Assembly: GCF_002944405.1 (NCBI RefSeq)
Contig: NZ_CP024310.1
Span: 372,001 to 436,000, forward strand
Direction: 5' to 3'
Length of the DNA stretch: 64,000 nucleotides
DNA from: Sinorhizobium fredii
GTDB taxonomy: Bacteria; Pseudomonadota; Alphaproteobacteria; Rhizobiales; Rhizobiaceae
Shown here: positions 27,044-35,696 of the stretch, one piece after another
How positions within the stretch are numbered: position 1 is the first letter of the stretch
How the letters are laid out: every line of letters begins with the position of its first letter
Notes under the pieces: generated by a model
Seen by the model: only the letters and a program-made list of their open reading frames with translations
Database searches by the model: none
What the model was told of the DNA's origin: nothing
Translations under genes and position numbers: made by a program

Positions 27044-27811
27044 TCATTCGCCATAGGGATCGAAGTCGAAGTACTTCTTGGAGATTTCGGCATATTTGCC
27101 GCTCGCCCTGACGGCGGCGATCGCCGCGTTAAGCTTGTCGCGCAGTGCCGTGTCGTCCTTGCGCAGCCCGCCGCCGATACCCGTTCCGAGGATAGCCGGG
27201 TCGTCCTTGACGTTGCCCTTGTCCTCGCAGCAGTCCTTGCCGAAGTCCGACTTCAGGAACTCTGCCAGCGGAATGGCATCGCCGAAGACATAGTCGATCC
27301 GCCCGGCAGCCAGGTCCTGGAAGGCTTCGTCGAGCGTCGCATAGGTCTGTTCCGCTGCCTTGTCGGCGAAATACTTCTTGTAATATTCGGACTGGATCGT
27401 CGAGACCTGGATGCCGATCGTCTTGTCGGCGACGTCGTCAGGCGCTGCTCCTAACTTGCCGTCCTTGGCGCCGATCAGCTTGCTCGGGGTGTTGTAATAT
27501 TTGTCGGTGAAGTCGATCGTCTTCTTGCGCTCGTGGGTGATCGACATCGACGACCAGATGACGTCGAACTTCTTCGCCTCGAGACCCGGGATCAGGCCGT
27601 CCCAGGACATGTCCACGATGGAGCAGGTCTCCTTCATCTCGGCGCAGACCGCGTCCATCAGCTCGATTTCCCAACCGATCCATTTGCCGGACGGGTCCTT
27701 CGTGAAGAAGGGTGGGTAGGCTTCGTTCATGATGCCGAAGCGCACTTCCGCATTGGCCGCACCTGCAAGTGCGAAGGCCACGCCGGCCATCAGGATGGAC
27801 ATCAACTTCAT
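27044..27811 (-). CDS. Amino-acid ABC transporter substrate-binding protein
   Basis: 255 residues, SBP_bac_3 family, with a Sec signal peptide (about 1-21, ending GAANA). Typical opening FGIMNEAYPPFFTKDPSGKW and the Arg-containing binding region IGIQVSTIQSEYYKKYF are visible. It captures a polar amino acid in the periplasm. Given the PLP lyase and methyltransferase downstream, a sulfur amino acid is my best guess. The ATG at 27811 is used; the frame extends to 27853 without a signal-like start. Confidence 0.93.
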   Translation of the reverse strand: MKLMSILMAGVAFALAGAANAEVRFGIMNEAYPPFFTKDPSGKWIGWEIELMDAVCAEMKETCSIVDMSWDGLIPGLEAKKFDVIWSSMSITHERKKTIDFTDKYYNTPSKLIGAKDGKLGAAPDDVADKTIGIQVSTIQSEYYKKYFADKAAEQTYATLDEAFQDLAAGRIDYVFGDAIPLAEFLKSDFGKDCCEDKGNVKDDPAILGTGIGGGLRKDDTALRDKLNAAIAAVRASGKYAEISKKYFDFDPYGE

Positions 27812-27849
27812 TCGACTACCCCTTCTGTTTTCGTCGGAATGGAAACGGA

Positions 27850-28626
27850 TCAATGGCCGAGACTGCCGGTGAATTCGCGGCAGCGGGCGCTGAGCGGCGC
27901 ACCGAAGACCTGGGCGGGCGGCCCCTGTTCCTCGACGCGCCCCCCATCGAGGAACATCACGTGGCTGGAGACGTCGTGGGCGAATTTCATCTCGTGCGTG
28001 ACGAGAAGCATGGTCCGCCCTTCTTCCGCCAAGTCGCGGATGACCTTCAGCACCTCGCCGACAAGCTCGGGATCGAGTGCCGAGGTGGGCTCGTCGAACA
28101 GCATCACCGCCGGGTCGACGCAGAGCGCGCGGGCGATCGCGGCGCGCTGCTGCTGGCCGCCCGACAGGAACGCCGGATAGGCGTGCCGTTTGTCGTAAAG
28201 CCCCACCTTGGACAGAAGAGCCTCGGCCCGTTCAGTCGATTCCCTGCGGTTCTGCCGCAGCACATGAATTGGGGCCTCGATGACATTTTTGAGCACGGTC
28301 CTATGGGCCCAAAGGTTGAAGCTCTGGAACACCATGCCGAGGCCGGTGCGGATCCGTTCGATTTGCCGCCAATTGGCGGGATGGGCGCGCCCTTCGCGGC
28401 CCGGCTTCATCAGAACCTCTTCGCCGCCGAAGATGAAACGGCCGCGGTCGGGGATCTCGAGAAAGTTGATGCAGCGGAGAAAGGTGCTCTTCCCCGAGCC
28501 CGAGGATCCGATCAGCGAAATGACGTCGCCTTTTTGCGCCGATACCGATACGCCCTTCAGCACCTCGTGCTGCCCATAGCTCTTATGGACGTCTTCCACC
28601 AGCAAGGCGGCGGCGCTTCGCATCAT
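27850..28626 (-). CDS. Amino-acid ABC transporter ATP-binding protein
   Basis: 258-residue GlnQ/HisP-type ATPase: Walker A GSSGSGKSTFLRCI, Q-loop MVFQSFNLWAH, signature LSGGQQQRAAIARAL and Walker B VMLFDEPTSALDPELV. It is the first gene of the importer run. A 261-base divergent region with three operator-like dyads separates it from the Lrp-type regulator. Confidence 0.95.
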   Translation of the reverse strand: MMRSAAALLVEDVHKSYGQHEVLKGVSVSAQKGDVISLIGSSGSGKSTFLRCINFLEIPDRGRFIFGGEEVLMKPGREGRAHPANWRQIERIRTGLGMVFQSFNLWAHRTVLKNVIEAPIHVLRQNRRESTERAEALLSKVGLYDKRHAYPAFLSGGQQQRAAIARALCVDPAVMLFDEPTSALDPELVGEVLKVIRDLAEEGRTMLLVTHEMKFAHDVSSHVMFLDGGRVEEQGPPAQVFGAPLSARCREFTGSLGH

Positions 28627-28684
28627 TCCTGTCGTTCCTGGCGGTTTTTATGGTTATTTGGTTCGCGATAATATGGCCACGCGT

Positions 28685-28759
28685 TGCGGTTTTGCCGCAC
28701 ATTTGCCGCAGTGACGCGGATTTTCCGCAGAACACGCTAAAAGATGCGGACTTACCGCG
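28685..28759. promoter_or_regulatory. Three in-phase dyads, probable Lrp/AsnC operator
   Basis: TGCGGTTTTGCCGCA (28685-28699), GCGGATTTTCCGCA (28716-28729) and TGCGGACTTACCGCG (28745-28759) share the form GCGG-N6-CCGC. Their centres are about 30 bases apart, about three helical turns. An extra half site TTTGCCGCA lies between the first two. The array sits between the importer ATPase gene and the divergent Lrp-type gene. Phased sites suit the wrapping of DNA by an Lrp octamer. Confidence 0.75.
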
Positions 28760-28887
28760 CTTTCTGTCCTTGATTTTTTGAGAGATAGTGCGTTCGTGCG
28801 CAGGTGAAAGCTTCGGAAGCGGAAAGCGTGCTCACGACAAAGCTGCCTGAGATATTAGCTGCGGCAAATCACCAACACGAGGAAACC

Positions 28888-29361
28888 ATGACGGAGCCAG
28901 TGGATCAATTCGATCGGAAGATCCTCGAGATCGTGCAGCGCGACTGTCAGCTCAAGGCCGAGGCGATCGGCGACATCATCGGCCTGTCGGCGTCTGCCGT
29001 TCAACGCCGCCTCAGAAGGATGCGCGAGGACGGCATCATTTCCGCCGAGATCGCCCTCGTCGACCGCAAGGTCGCCGGAAATCCGATGACCTTCATCGCC
29101 GGCATGGAGATCGAGCGTGAGAACTACGATGCGCTCGCGAAATTCCGCACCTGGGTCGACAAGCAGGATCACATCCAGCAGGTCTATTACGTGACCGGGT
29201 CGGTGGATCTCGTGGCGATCATCACCGCCCAGGACGTCACCCAATATGACGAGATCACCGCGCAGATCATGTCGCAGAATCCTCAGATTAAGCGAATTCA
29301 CACGAATGTCGTGCTGAAGGATGTGAAGCTCGGGATGTTCGTTCCCGTGACTTCCGACTAG
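28888..29361 (+). CDS. Lrp/AsnC-family transcriptional regulator
   Basis: 157 residues: N-terminal helix-turn-helix (AEAIGDIIGLSASAVQRRLR) and a C-terminal RAM effector domain (VYYVTGSVDLVAIITAQDVT). CGAGGA before the ATG at 28888 decides the start over an upstream in-frame codon at 28804. It is divergent from the importer/PLP/methyltransferase run and should sense an amino acid and bind the phased dyads between them. Confidence 0.93.
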   Translation: MTEPVDQFDRKILEIVQRDCQLKAEAIGDIIGLSASAVQRRLRRMREDGIISAEIALVDRKVAGNPMTFIAGMEIERENYDALAKFRTWVDKQDHIQQVYYVTGSVDLVAIITAQDVTQYDEITAQIMSQNPQIKRIHTNVVLKDVKLGMFVPVTSD

Positions 29362-29382
29362 GGCCGATCAGAGTGGAGCGCC

Positions 29383-29610
29383 GAAAATCGGGAGAAGGGG
29401 TGTGTACCCCCTCTGCCCTGCCGGGCATCTCCCCCACACGGGGGGAGATCGGCAAGAGGCAATGTCCCGCCCATCGAATATCGATGCATGGACTTTGCAG
29501 GTGCGTTGACTTCGGCATACGCATGCTGGGGTTGGGGCAGATCGGCGTTTCCAGCCAACCTCCCTCCTTGTGGGGGAGATGCCCGGCAGGGCAGAGGGGG
29601 GTGCCTCCGA
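29383..29610. repeat. RIME-like intergenic palindromic repeat
   Basis: Arms at 29406-29439 and 29570-29602 are inverted copies (CCCTGCCGGGCATCTCCCCC and its complement, nearly perfect over about 30 bases) with a 130-base spacer. Words of this kind are common between genes in Rhizobium and Sinorhizobium. It fills the gap between the Lrp-type gene and the phosphoesterase and encodes nothing recognisable. Confidence 0.75.
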
Positions 29611-29643
29611 TCGCAGCAACGCTTTAACCGGAAAGCTGCCTAG

Positions 29644-30147
29644 ATGATCTATTTCACGAGTGACACGCATTTCGGCGAGCCGCGGGTGCTCAACATCGAT
29701 CGCCGGCCCTTCTCCAGCCTGGCGGACCACGACGCTGCGCTGATTGCCAACTGGAACGACACCGTCTCGCCGGAGGACGAGATCTGGCACCTCGGCGACT
29801 TCGCATCGAAGCAAAAGGGCTTTGCTGAAGATTTGCTTACGCGGCTGAACGGCAGGAAGCACCTGATCGTCGGCAACAACGATTCGCTGGCGACGGTCGA
29901 AGCCAGCGGCTGGCAGAGCATCCAGCATTATGCGGAACTCACCGTCGACGGGCACTTGCTCATTCTCTGCCACTATCCGTTTCGGACCTGGAATCAGATG
30001 GGAAAGCGATCGGTCAACCTGCACGGCCATTCCCACGGCCGTTTGAAACCGCTGCTGCCGCGGCAGTTCGATGTGGGCGTCGATGCCAGAGACCTGCGCC
30101 CGGTCAGCCTGCCCGATCTTCTCCCTCGGCTGCGCGTGAAGGCATAG
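29644..30147 (+). CDS. Metallophosphoesterase family protein
   Basis: 167-residue small calcineurin-like phosphoesterase. All metal motifs are present: SDTHFGEPRVLN, HLGDFASK, VGNND, LCHYPF and HGHSHGRLK. The length fits the YfcE-like or phage-type phosphoesterase group. Substrate unknown; phosphodiesterase activity on nucleotides is plausible. Confidence 0.88.
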   Translation: MIYFTSDTHFGEPRVLNIDRRPFSSLADHDAALIANWNDTVSPEDEIWHLGDFASKQKGFAEDLLTRLNGRKHLIVGNNDSLATVEASGWQSIQHYAELTVDGHLLILCHYPFRTWNQMGKRSVNLHGHSHGRLKPLLPRQFDVGVDARDLRPVSLPDLLPRLRVKA

Positions 30148-30446
30148 CGCTTGTGAATGTCAGGCGAGCGCGCCGTGGGCGACGTCGCCCTGCGAGGGCG
30201 ATAGGCGCGCATCGTTACTCGTAGACACCTTCGACGAGCGTGACGCCGCGCTCGACGCGCAGCATCCGGAAATAGGCGGAGATCCGCCCCGCCACTTATC
30301 CGGCTAGGTTTGCCAAAGCTTGCCCGAGGCAATTTCCTCCCTGACTCGTTTTTCTCCGCTATTTCATTTTATAATTATTTAATGCATGTTGTCTCGCAAC
30401 GGCCAGTAGGCTCGCCGTTCGTTTTCCATCCAGGAGGAGCAATCGC

Positions 30447-30640
30447 ATGCGTCATCTTCTGAAAACTGCGCTTTGCCTGGCTGCCTTGGCGGCACTGCCT
30501 TCTATCCGGCCATTTCGGCTGCCAGCGACCTCGAACTGACCATCACGGCGCCGGCCGGCGCGGGCGGCGGGATTCGGCGGCGCGCTCGCTGCAAGAGGCG
30601 ATGATGGCGACGGGTGAGGCCAAGAGCGTCCAGGTCGTTT
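30447..30640 (+). pseudogene. TctC-like tricarboxylate-binding protein, 5' remnant
   Basis: Starts with GGAGGAG and an ATG opening a signal peptide (MRHLLKTALCLAALAAL). The frame then shifts to SAASDLELTITAPAGAGGG and, after a further shift, SLQEAMMATGEAKSVQVV, matching the mature N-terminus of Bug/TctC receptors. Homology stops near 30640, so about 80% of the gene is missing. The rest of the 560-base gap holds a fragment on the minus strand ending RVERGVTLVEGVYE (30214-30290) that I cannot name. The GntR-type regulator follows at once. Confidence 0.7.
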
Positions 30641-30706
30641 GTAAACGCGTTGGCGAGTGCATAAATCGACGTTGAACGCGCTAGCGACCGAACCCTACGA
30701 CGACCC

Positions 30707-31591
30707 ATGGCAAGACAAAGCGTATCCCCGCAGATCACGGCAAGCATCCTCGAATTCGTGAAGACGAACGAGATGCGCGCCGGCGAGCATCTGCCCTGTC
30801 AAATGCTCGCCGATGCGTTTCGCGTCTCCCGCGCGCCGGTCAATGCCGCCTTGAAGAAGCTCGAGACGATGGGAATCGTGCGGGCGGAACCGAACCGCGG
30901 CTATTTCCTGACGATCGACGCGGCCAAGGTCGAGACAGGGAAACCCGTGGGCGAGCCTCGGCGCGAGGAGGAGGATCCGCTCTATTTCCGCATCGCCGAG
31001 GACCGCCTTGCCGGCAAGCTCGAGGAGCGCGTCAGCGAGAACGAGCTGATGCGCCTCTACGACGTCGCCCGCAGCCGGCTGTTGAAGTCGCTCCACCGGA
31101 TCGCCGAAGAGGGCTGGATCGAACGCCTGCCGGGCAACGGCTGGGCCTTCCGCGAGACACTGACATCGCGCAAGAGCTACGAGGAGGGCTACGTCTTCCG
31201 CGCGGTAATCGAGCAGCAGGCGATGCTCTTGCCCACGTTCCGCCCGAACGAGGAAGAATTCAGGAAGGCGCGCTCCGTGCAGACCGCCTTGGGAGAAGGC
31301 GGCTACGAGACCTGGTCGCGCGCCGAGATCGTCAAGGCGAACAACGAGTTTCACGAAATGCTCGTCGCCTGCTCACAGAACGATTTCTTCCTCGATGCAA
31401 TCAAGCGCGTCAACCGGCTGCGCCGCCTGATCGAGTACCAGATTAACATCGACCGGAGCCGGCTGCCCCGGCAGACGAGCGAGCACCTGCACATTCTCGA
31501 CCTCATCGAGACCGGTCGCCGGACAGAGGCGGCGGCCTTTCTCTACACGCACATCATGGGTGCGATCCGGATCAAGACGCCGCAGGTCTAA
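30707..31591 (+). CDS. GntR-family regulator with two winged helices and an FCD-like domain
   Basis: 294 residues. The first DNA-binding segment spans about 8-65 (CQMLADAFRVSRAPVNAALK). A second winged-helix-like segment lies at about 90-145 (ELMRLYDVARSRLLKSLHRI), and a helical effector domain follows (about 160-285, HEMLVACSQNDFF). The doubled N-terminus is unusual for GntR/FCD proteins but is known in rhizobia. It lies beside remnants of a TctC receptor and an aconitase, so it may once have controlled a tricarboxylate-use locus. Confidence 0.85.
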   Translation: MARQSVSPQITASILEFVKTNEMRAGEHLPCQMLADAFRVSRAPVNAALKKLETMGIVRAEPNRGYFLTIDAAKVETGKPVGEPRREEEDPLYFRIAEDRLAGKLEERVSENELMRLYDVARSRLLKSLHRIAEEGWIERLPGNGWAFRETLTSRKSYEEGYVFRAVIEQQAMLLPTFRPNEEEFRKARSVQTALGEGGYETWSRAEIVKANNEFHEMLVACSQNDFFLDAIKRVNRLRRLIEYQINIDRSRLPRQTSEHLHILDLIETGRRTEAAAFLYTHIMGAIRIKTPQV

Positions 31592-31805
31592 GAACGTGTG
31601 GCGGAACTGTTCTACAGCGGTGCGCGCTTGAAGACGCGCAAAGCCGTAGCGACTTCAAAAGCGGCTGCATGCTTCCTTAAATCGGCCAGGAATTGAGGAA
31701 GCAGGCAGAAGGCTTATTTTCCTCGAAGGCTATTCTGGCTTCCATGATCGGCGGACTGCGCCCGGTGCCGGCAATCGGTTGGCCGATTGGGTGTGAGCCT
31801 GCTTA

Positions 31806-31880
31806 TTAGCCCAAGCCAAAGAACGCCAAGATGGCGAGTACGACCACAACCAGTCCGACTAGGTAGATTATCTGATTCAT
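31806..31880 (-). CDS. 24-residue hydrophobic small protein
   Basis: Small ORF opening MNQIIYLVGLVVV and ending AFFGLG, with GAAAGGAG 7 bases before the ATG. Nearly the whole protein is one membrane helix. I recall very similar short proteins (MN-x-IIY-x-VGLVV ... FFGL) across Rhizobiales, which supports translation, but their role is not known to me. It lies alone in the 487-base gap between the GntR gene and the aconitase pseudogene. The rest of that gap shows nothing recognisable. Confidence 0.7.
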   Translation of the reverse strand: MNQIIYLVGLVVVVLAILAFFGLG

Positions 31881-32078
31881 GATTCACTCCTTTCATGAGC
31901 AATGAACGGAATTCTTCGCGGGTATGTTCCGAACCGCCTGCCAACATGTCGGCGCCGCTGCAAGAGGTGGACGTTCGTGCTTCTTTCGATGCGCGTGCAT
32001 ATTGCATTTTATAATCGCAATATGTAATTCGGGCCAAGACCTTAAGAGGCCCCACGTTCTCGAAGCGGTAGACAATCA

Positions 32079-33240
32079 ATGTCCGAGACAAAGCTAACAT
32101 CTCGGCGTTGACCGGGTTGACTATGCGATCGTGGACCTCCCTGCGGAGGCAGGCGAGGCGTTGCAGCGCCTGCCCTATACACATCGAATTCTTCTGGAGA
32201 ACGCGCTGCGCACCGGAGGTGACAACGCCGCGAGGGCGAAGGAGGCGATTCCAAGAGCGCGCCTTCGATGCGCTTGCCGGTCGCGGTGCTGGCGAGCCTC
32301 TCGAGATTGAGCGTGTGCATGATCCCGGTACCGGGCGGGTACACGCTAAAGCCGCTCAGCGTGTTTGTCGCCCATATCATGAAGCGATAGCGCTCGGCGT
32401 TGCGCTCGAACTCGCGCGCCATGTTCCTTTCGAGCGAGCCTGCCTGTGCGAAGAAATCGACGCCCACCGAATGATCCGTCGAGACGTCCACCGGTACGAC
32501 GGGATTGAGAAGAGCGGGATCGCCGCCGGCTTCCGCCAGCGCCGAGCGCATGCCGGCAATGTCGACCAGCGCCGGGCCACAGGTGGTGTCGTGCATGAGG
32601 ACTCGATTGGGGAGAAACGGGATTTCCTGCTCGCTCGTTCCGGTATGGAGCTAGGCCATGCGATGCCCGACACGCTGATCGGCACCGACAGCCATAGCCG
32701 ATGATCAACGACATCGGCGTGCTTGCCTGGGGCGTCTGCGGGCTCGAGGCGGAGAGCGTATTCTTCGGCATACCGGTGACGCTCCGCGTCCCGGAGGTCG
32801 TCGGGGTGAAACTCACCGGAGCATTGCAGAGCGGCGTGATGGCGACCGATCTGGCGCTCACCGTCACCGAAATGCTGCGCAAGCTCGACCTGCAGGACCG
32901 CTATGTCGAATTCTTCGGTCCCGGTGTGTCGACGCTGACCGCCGGAGACCGTGCCGTCGTTGCCAATATGACGCCGGAGTTCGGCGGCAACAGCGGTTAC
33001 TTCCCGATCGACGCCGAGACGCTCAAATACCTCGAAATGACGGGACGCTCGCGCGACCACGTCGCCTTCGTCAAGGCCCACGCGAAGCGCACCGGCCTGT
33101 GGTTCGATCCGCATATCGACCCGCGCTACACCGCCACCGTCGAACTCGAACTATCCACGGTCGAGGTCAGCCTTGCCGGACCGGCGCGGCCGCAGGGCCG
33201 TATCCCCGCCGGCGCGACGCTCCGGGCGATGAAGTTGATT
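32079..33240 (+). pseudogene. Aconitase pseudogene with an internal inversion
   Basis: Aconitase (AcnA-type) in pieces. Plus strand 32079-32253: start MSETKLTSRR, a +1 frameshift, then VDYAIVDLPAEAGEALQRLP and THRILLENALR. From about 32254 to 32640 the coding sense is on the minus strand: EQEIPFLPNRVLMHDTTCGP, VPVDVSTDHSVGV and PPGTGIMHTLNLERLAS. This is the next part of the protein, inverted in place. Plus strand resumes with PDTLIGTDSH, a frameshift and TGA at about 32700, then MINDIGVLAWGVCGLEAESV and GALQSGVMATDLALTVTEML to about 33240, where homology stops. The C-terminal half is missing. Not functional. Confidence 0.88.
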
Positions 33241-33270
33241 TCTCTGCCGTGCGAAGGCCGCAGAATGCCC

Positions 33271-33976
33271 ACGAGGTCCGATTCGCGATGAAGGCAGGGG
33301 TGCGCCAGGTCTACATTTCTTCCCTCGATGAGCTGCGCCGGCGATTGGATCTCCATGAAAGGCGAGTTGCTGGCGTGAGCGAGGATGATTTGCAGCAGAT
33401 CGCGCGTGTTGCGCCTTCTCCAATCGATGAGGATGAACAGCTGTTTGCCGGCCGTGAAGACGCAGGCGCCGCTGTCGACGATGACGATCTGGAAGTCGAC
33501 CAAGAGAAGCTGGATAGGAACAAATATGCCGGCATTCTCAAGCGCTAAGATCCTGTGCGCGAGAGAATGATTGCGCGCGAGGACGCCCCTCACACGCAAG
33601 TCATTCGATCACCCATACTTCGGAGGCAGGAGGTCCGCGAGACGTTTGGCAGTGACATTTCCGCGTTGAATAAGGTGATTTTCGACAGTGTGAATGCGGA
33701 GAATGAGATCAACGCGCCCGATCTAAACCAGCGACTTCAGGGAAGATGGCCGACGAGATTTCACGCGTTTGCCTAAGAGAATGGGTGGTTCCCTTATCCG
33801 AAGACGGGCGGCGGCTGAATGGTAGGTGGGAAATGCCTGGGGAAGGGCTGCCAGTGGCAATCAAAAGAAGGACGCCGACCCGCTTCTCAGTGCAAATCAA
33901 CACCCACGACGGTCCGATTCGGCATGAAGGCCGGCGTTCGCCAGATCTACATTACTTCGCTGGATGAGCTAGCGGC
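33271..33976 (+). repeat. Diverged direct repeat of about 70 bases
   Basis: Bases 33271-33340 and 33906-33976 are diverged copies (about 80% by eye), both containing GGTCCGATTC and an ATG. They open the peptides MKAGVRQVYISSLDEL (33288) and MKAGVRQIYITSLDEL (33924). The second frame stops after 23 codons. Confidence 0.6.
33288..33548 (+). CDS. Hypothetical acidic small protein (uncertain)
   Basis: 86-residue open frame starting MKAGVRQVYISSLDELRRRL, rich in Asp/Glu, with an Asp-rich stretch near residue 67 and the end YAGILKR. GAGG lies 12 bases upstream. I do not recognise it. The existence of a second, broken copy of its start at 33924 argues that the frame is or was coding, but the location inside decaying DNA makes it doubtful. 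The antisense frame is also open. Confidence 0.3.
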   Translation: MKAGVRQVYISSLDELRRRLDLHERRVAGVSEDDLQQIARVAPSPIDEDEQLFAGREDAGAAVDDDDLEVDQEKLDRNKYAGILKR

Positions 33977-34225
33977 ATCGAGAGCACGGCCATAGTCTAT
34001 AACCACCAGCCGATCGTCGACCATTTTCCGGCGGATCAATGCGGAAAGAATCATTGGAGCGATGACCATCAGGAATGTCGACCGGATCTACTTCTTCGAA
34101 TTCCAGCGCGTCGACGGACCTCGAAATGCGGGCAGCCGGTCATCATTTATCGCTCACCACCCGTATCGATGATCGCCTTGCCGAGCAGCTTGCGCACCGA
34201 GCAGTGCTGCTAGACCACCACGCGA
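33549..34225. other. Decayed DNA without a recognisable intact gene
   Basis: Only short frames and stop codons in all frames, apart from the second copy of the diverged repeat at 33906-33976. Plausible gene debris; no family recognised. Confidence 0.5.
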
Positions 34226-34417
34226 GATGCCTCCGATCTCGGCTGGGATGTCGATTTTGTCTCTGAAGCGACGCTGACATTCCCGATGACGCATGCCTCG
34301 GGTGAGACCTTCGATGCCGCGGCAATTCGTAAACGCACGGAACTGGTGCTCGCCGGCCGCTTCGCCCGTATCGCGACCGTTGAGGAAGCGCTGGGTAGCA
34401 GGGCGCTAGCTGCATGA
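34226..34417 (+). pseudogene. Isochorismatase-family hydrolase, C-terminal remnant
   Basis: The frame reads DASDLGWDVDFVSEATLTFP, then THASGETFDAAAIRKRTELV and the end ALGSRALAA, matching the last third of cysteine-hydrolase/isochorismatase proteins. The N-terminal two thirds, including the catalytic Cys, cannot be found in frame upstream. Its stop overlaps the start of the next fragment by 4 bases, as in an operon. Confidence 0.6.
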
Positions 34418-34617
34418 GCAGGTCTGGCCCGGCAGAGGAACCGCAGGTCATTCCGGTATTCACGCTGGTGCCGCTGGAGGCGCTGCTGATCGATATCGCC
34501 GGGCCGCTCGAAGTGCTGCGCTACACCAATCTCGAACAGCAAAGGCTCCGGTTCGACCGTCACTACATCGCCTCGACAGCCAGGCAGGCGACCTCGATCG
34601 GGCTCAGATCAAAATAA
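34414..34617 (+). pseudogene. GlxA-type AraC regulator, N-terminal remnant
   Basis: 67 codons with VPLEALLIDIAGPLEVLRYT and RFDRHYIASTA, matching the DJ-1/PfpI sensor domain of GlxA-like regulators. The frame stops at 34617 and the DNA-binding half is absent. A 150-base stretch with nothing recognisable separates it from the lactonase gene. Confidence 0.6.
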
Positions 34618-34768
34618 GTTGTTGGTCACGTCGCCGGCAGTATCCGAATTGCTGGCGAGGAACGGGAGGACTTGCGCGGCTTATCAACCCGCCATGGCCA
34701 GCCCCTCTGTGCCGGCGTCGTTGCCGCCGTTCTGGTTGAAATCATCCGCTACCATGAACTTCCCCTTC

Positions 34769-35680
34769 TCACGGTACCTGCGCGCCCGTCGCGGTCACAT
34801 AGATTGCGTAGAGCGACGTCGTCGCAGCGATGAAGAGGCGGTTCCGGCGGGGACCGCCGAAGGTGAGGTTGGCAACAGTTTGCGGCACGAGAATCTTGCC
34901 GATGCGCACGCCGTCCGGTGCGAAGCAATGCACACCGTCGCCGGCGCTCGACCAGAGATTTCCTCCCGTGTCCGTGCGGATGCCGTCGGGGATGCCCTTG
35001 TCGATCGTTGCGAAGACTCGGCCGTTGGCGAGCTGTCCGTCCAAAACATCGAAGGCGCGAATATGCCGCGGCAGGGCGTCGTCATGGCTTGCGCCGGAGT
35101 CGGCGACATAGAGGATGCTCTCGTCGGGCGAGAAGGCGAGGCCGTTCGGCTGGTTGAAGTCGGTGGCGACCGCGGCAAGCTCGCCGTTTTCCGGGTCCAG
35201 CCGGTAGACATTGCGGCTCTCCTGTTCCGGCTCCGCCCGATAGCCCTCATAGTCGGAAAGGATGCCGTAGGTCGGGTCGGTGAACCAGATTGTGCCGTCC
35301 GATCGCACCACCACGTCGTTCGGCGAATTGAGCCGCCGACCGCCAAAGCTTTCGGCGAGCGTCGTGATCGAGCCGTCGATCTCGGTCCGGGTGACGCGGC
35401 GCGTTCCGTGCTCGCAGGAAATCAGGCGTCCCTGCCGGTCTCGGGTGTGGCCATTTGCGAAATTCGACGGCTGCCGAAAGACAGAGACTCCGCCTTCCGG
35501 CGTCCAGCGCAGCATCCGCTGGTTCGGGATGTCGCTCCAGACGAGCTGGTTGGCATCGCTGAACCAGACCGGCCCCTCCGACCAGCGGCAGCCGGAATAA
35601 AGGTCATCGAGACGGGCGCTGCCGACGATCAGATGGGCGAAGCGCGGATCGTCGATCTCGTAGATTTGTTCCCTTCCCAT
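34769..35680 (-). CDS. SMP-30/gluconolactonase-family protein
   Basis: 303-residue six-bladed propeller. The metal site is visible: Glu in RWSEGPVWFSDANQLVWSD, Asn in NSPNDVVVRSDGTIWFTDP, Asn in NQPNGLAFSPDE and Asp in VADSG. Opens sugar lactones in the cytoplasm. As last gene of the sugar importer run from 40144, it probably acts on the lactone formed from the imported sugar. Confidence 0.92.
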   Translation of the reverse strand: MGREQIYEIDDPRFAHLIVGSARLDDLYSGCRWSEGPVWFSDANQLVWSDIPNQRMLRWTPEGGVSVFRQPSNFANGHTRDRQGRLISCEHGTRRVTRTEIDGSITTLAESFGGRRLNSPNDVVVRSDGTIWFTDPTYGILSDYEGYRAEPEQESRNVYRLDPENGELAAVATDFNQPNGLAFSPDESILYVADSGASHDDALPRHIRAFDVLDGQLANGRVFATIDKGIPDGIRTDTGGNLWSSAGDGVHCFAPDGVRIGKILVPQTVANLTFGGPRRNRLFIAATTSLYAIYVTATGAQVP

Positions 35681-35696
35681 GTGGTCCGTCCCCGAA

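Noticed and set aside
29406..29602. Inverted repeats considered as insertion-sequence ends
   Set aside because: Only 130 bases between the arms, no transposase frame and no target duplication; it fits a RIME-like intergenic element.
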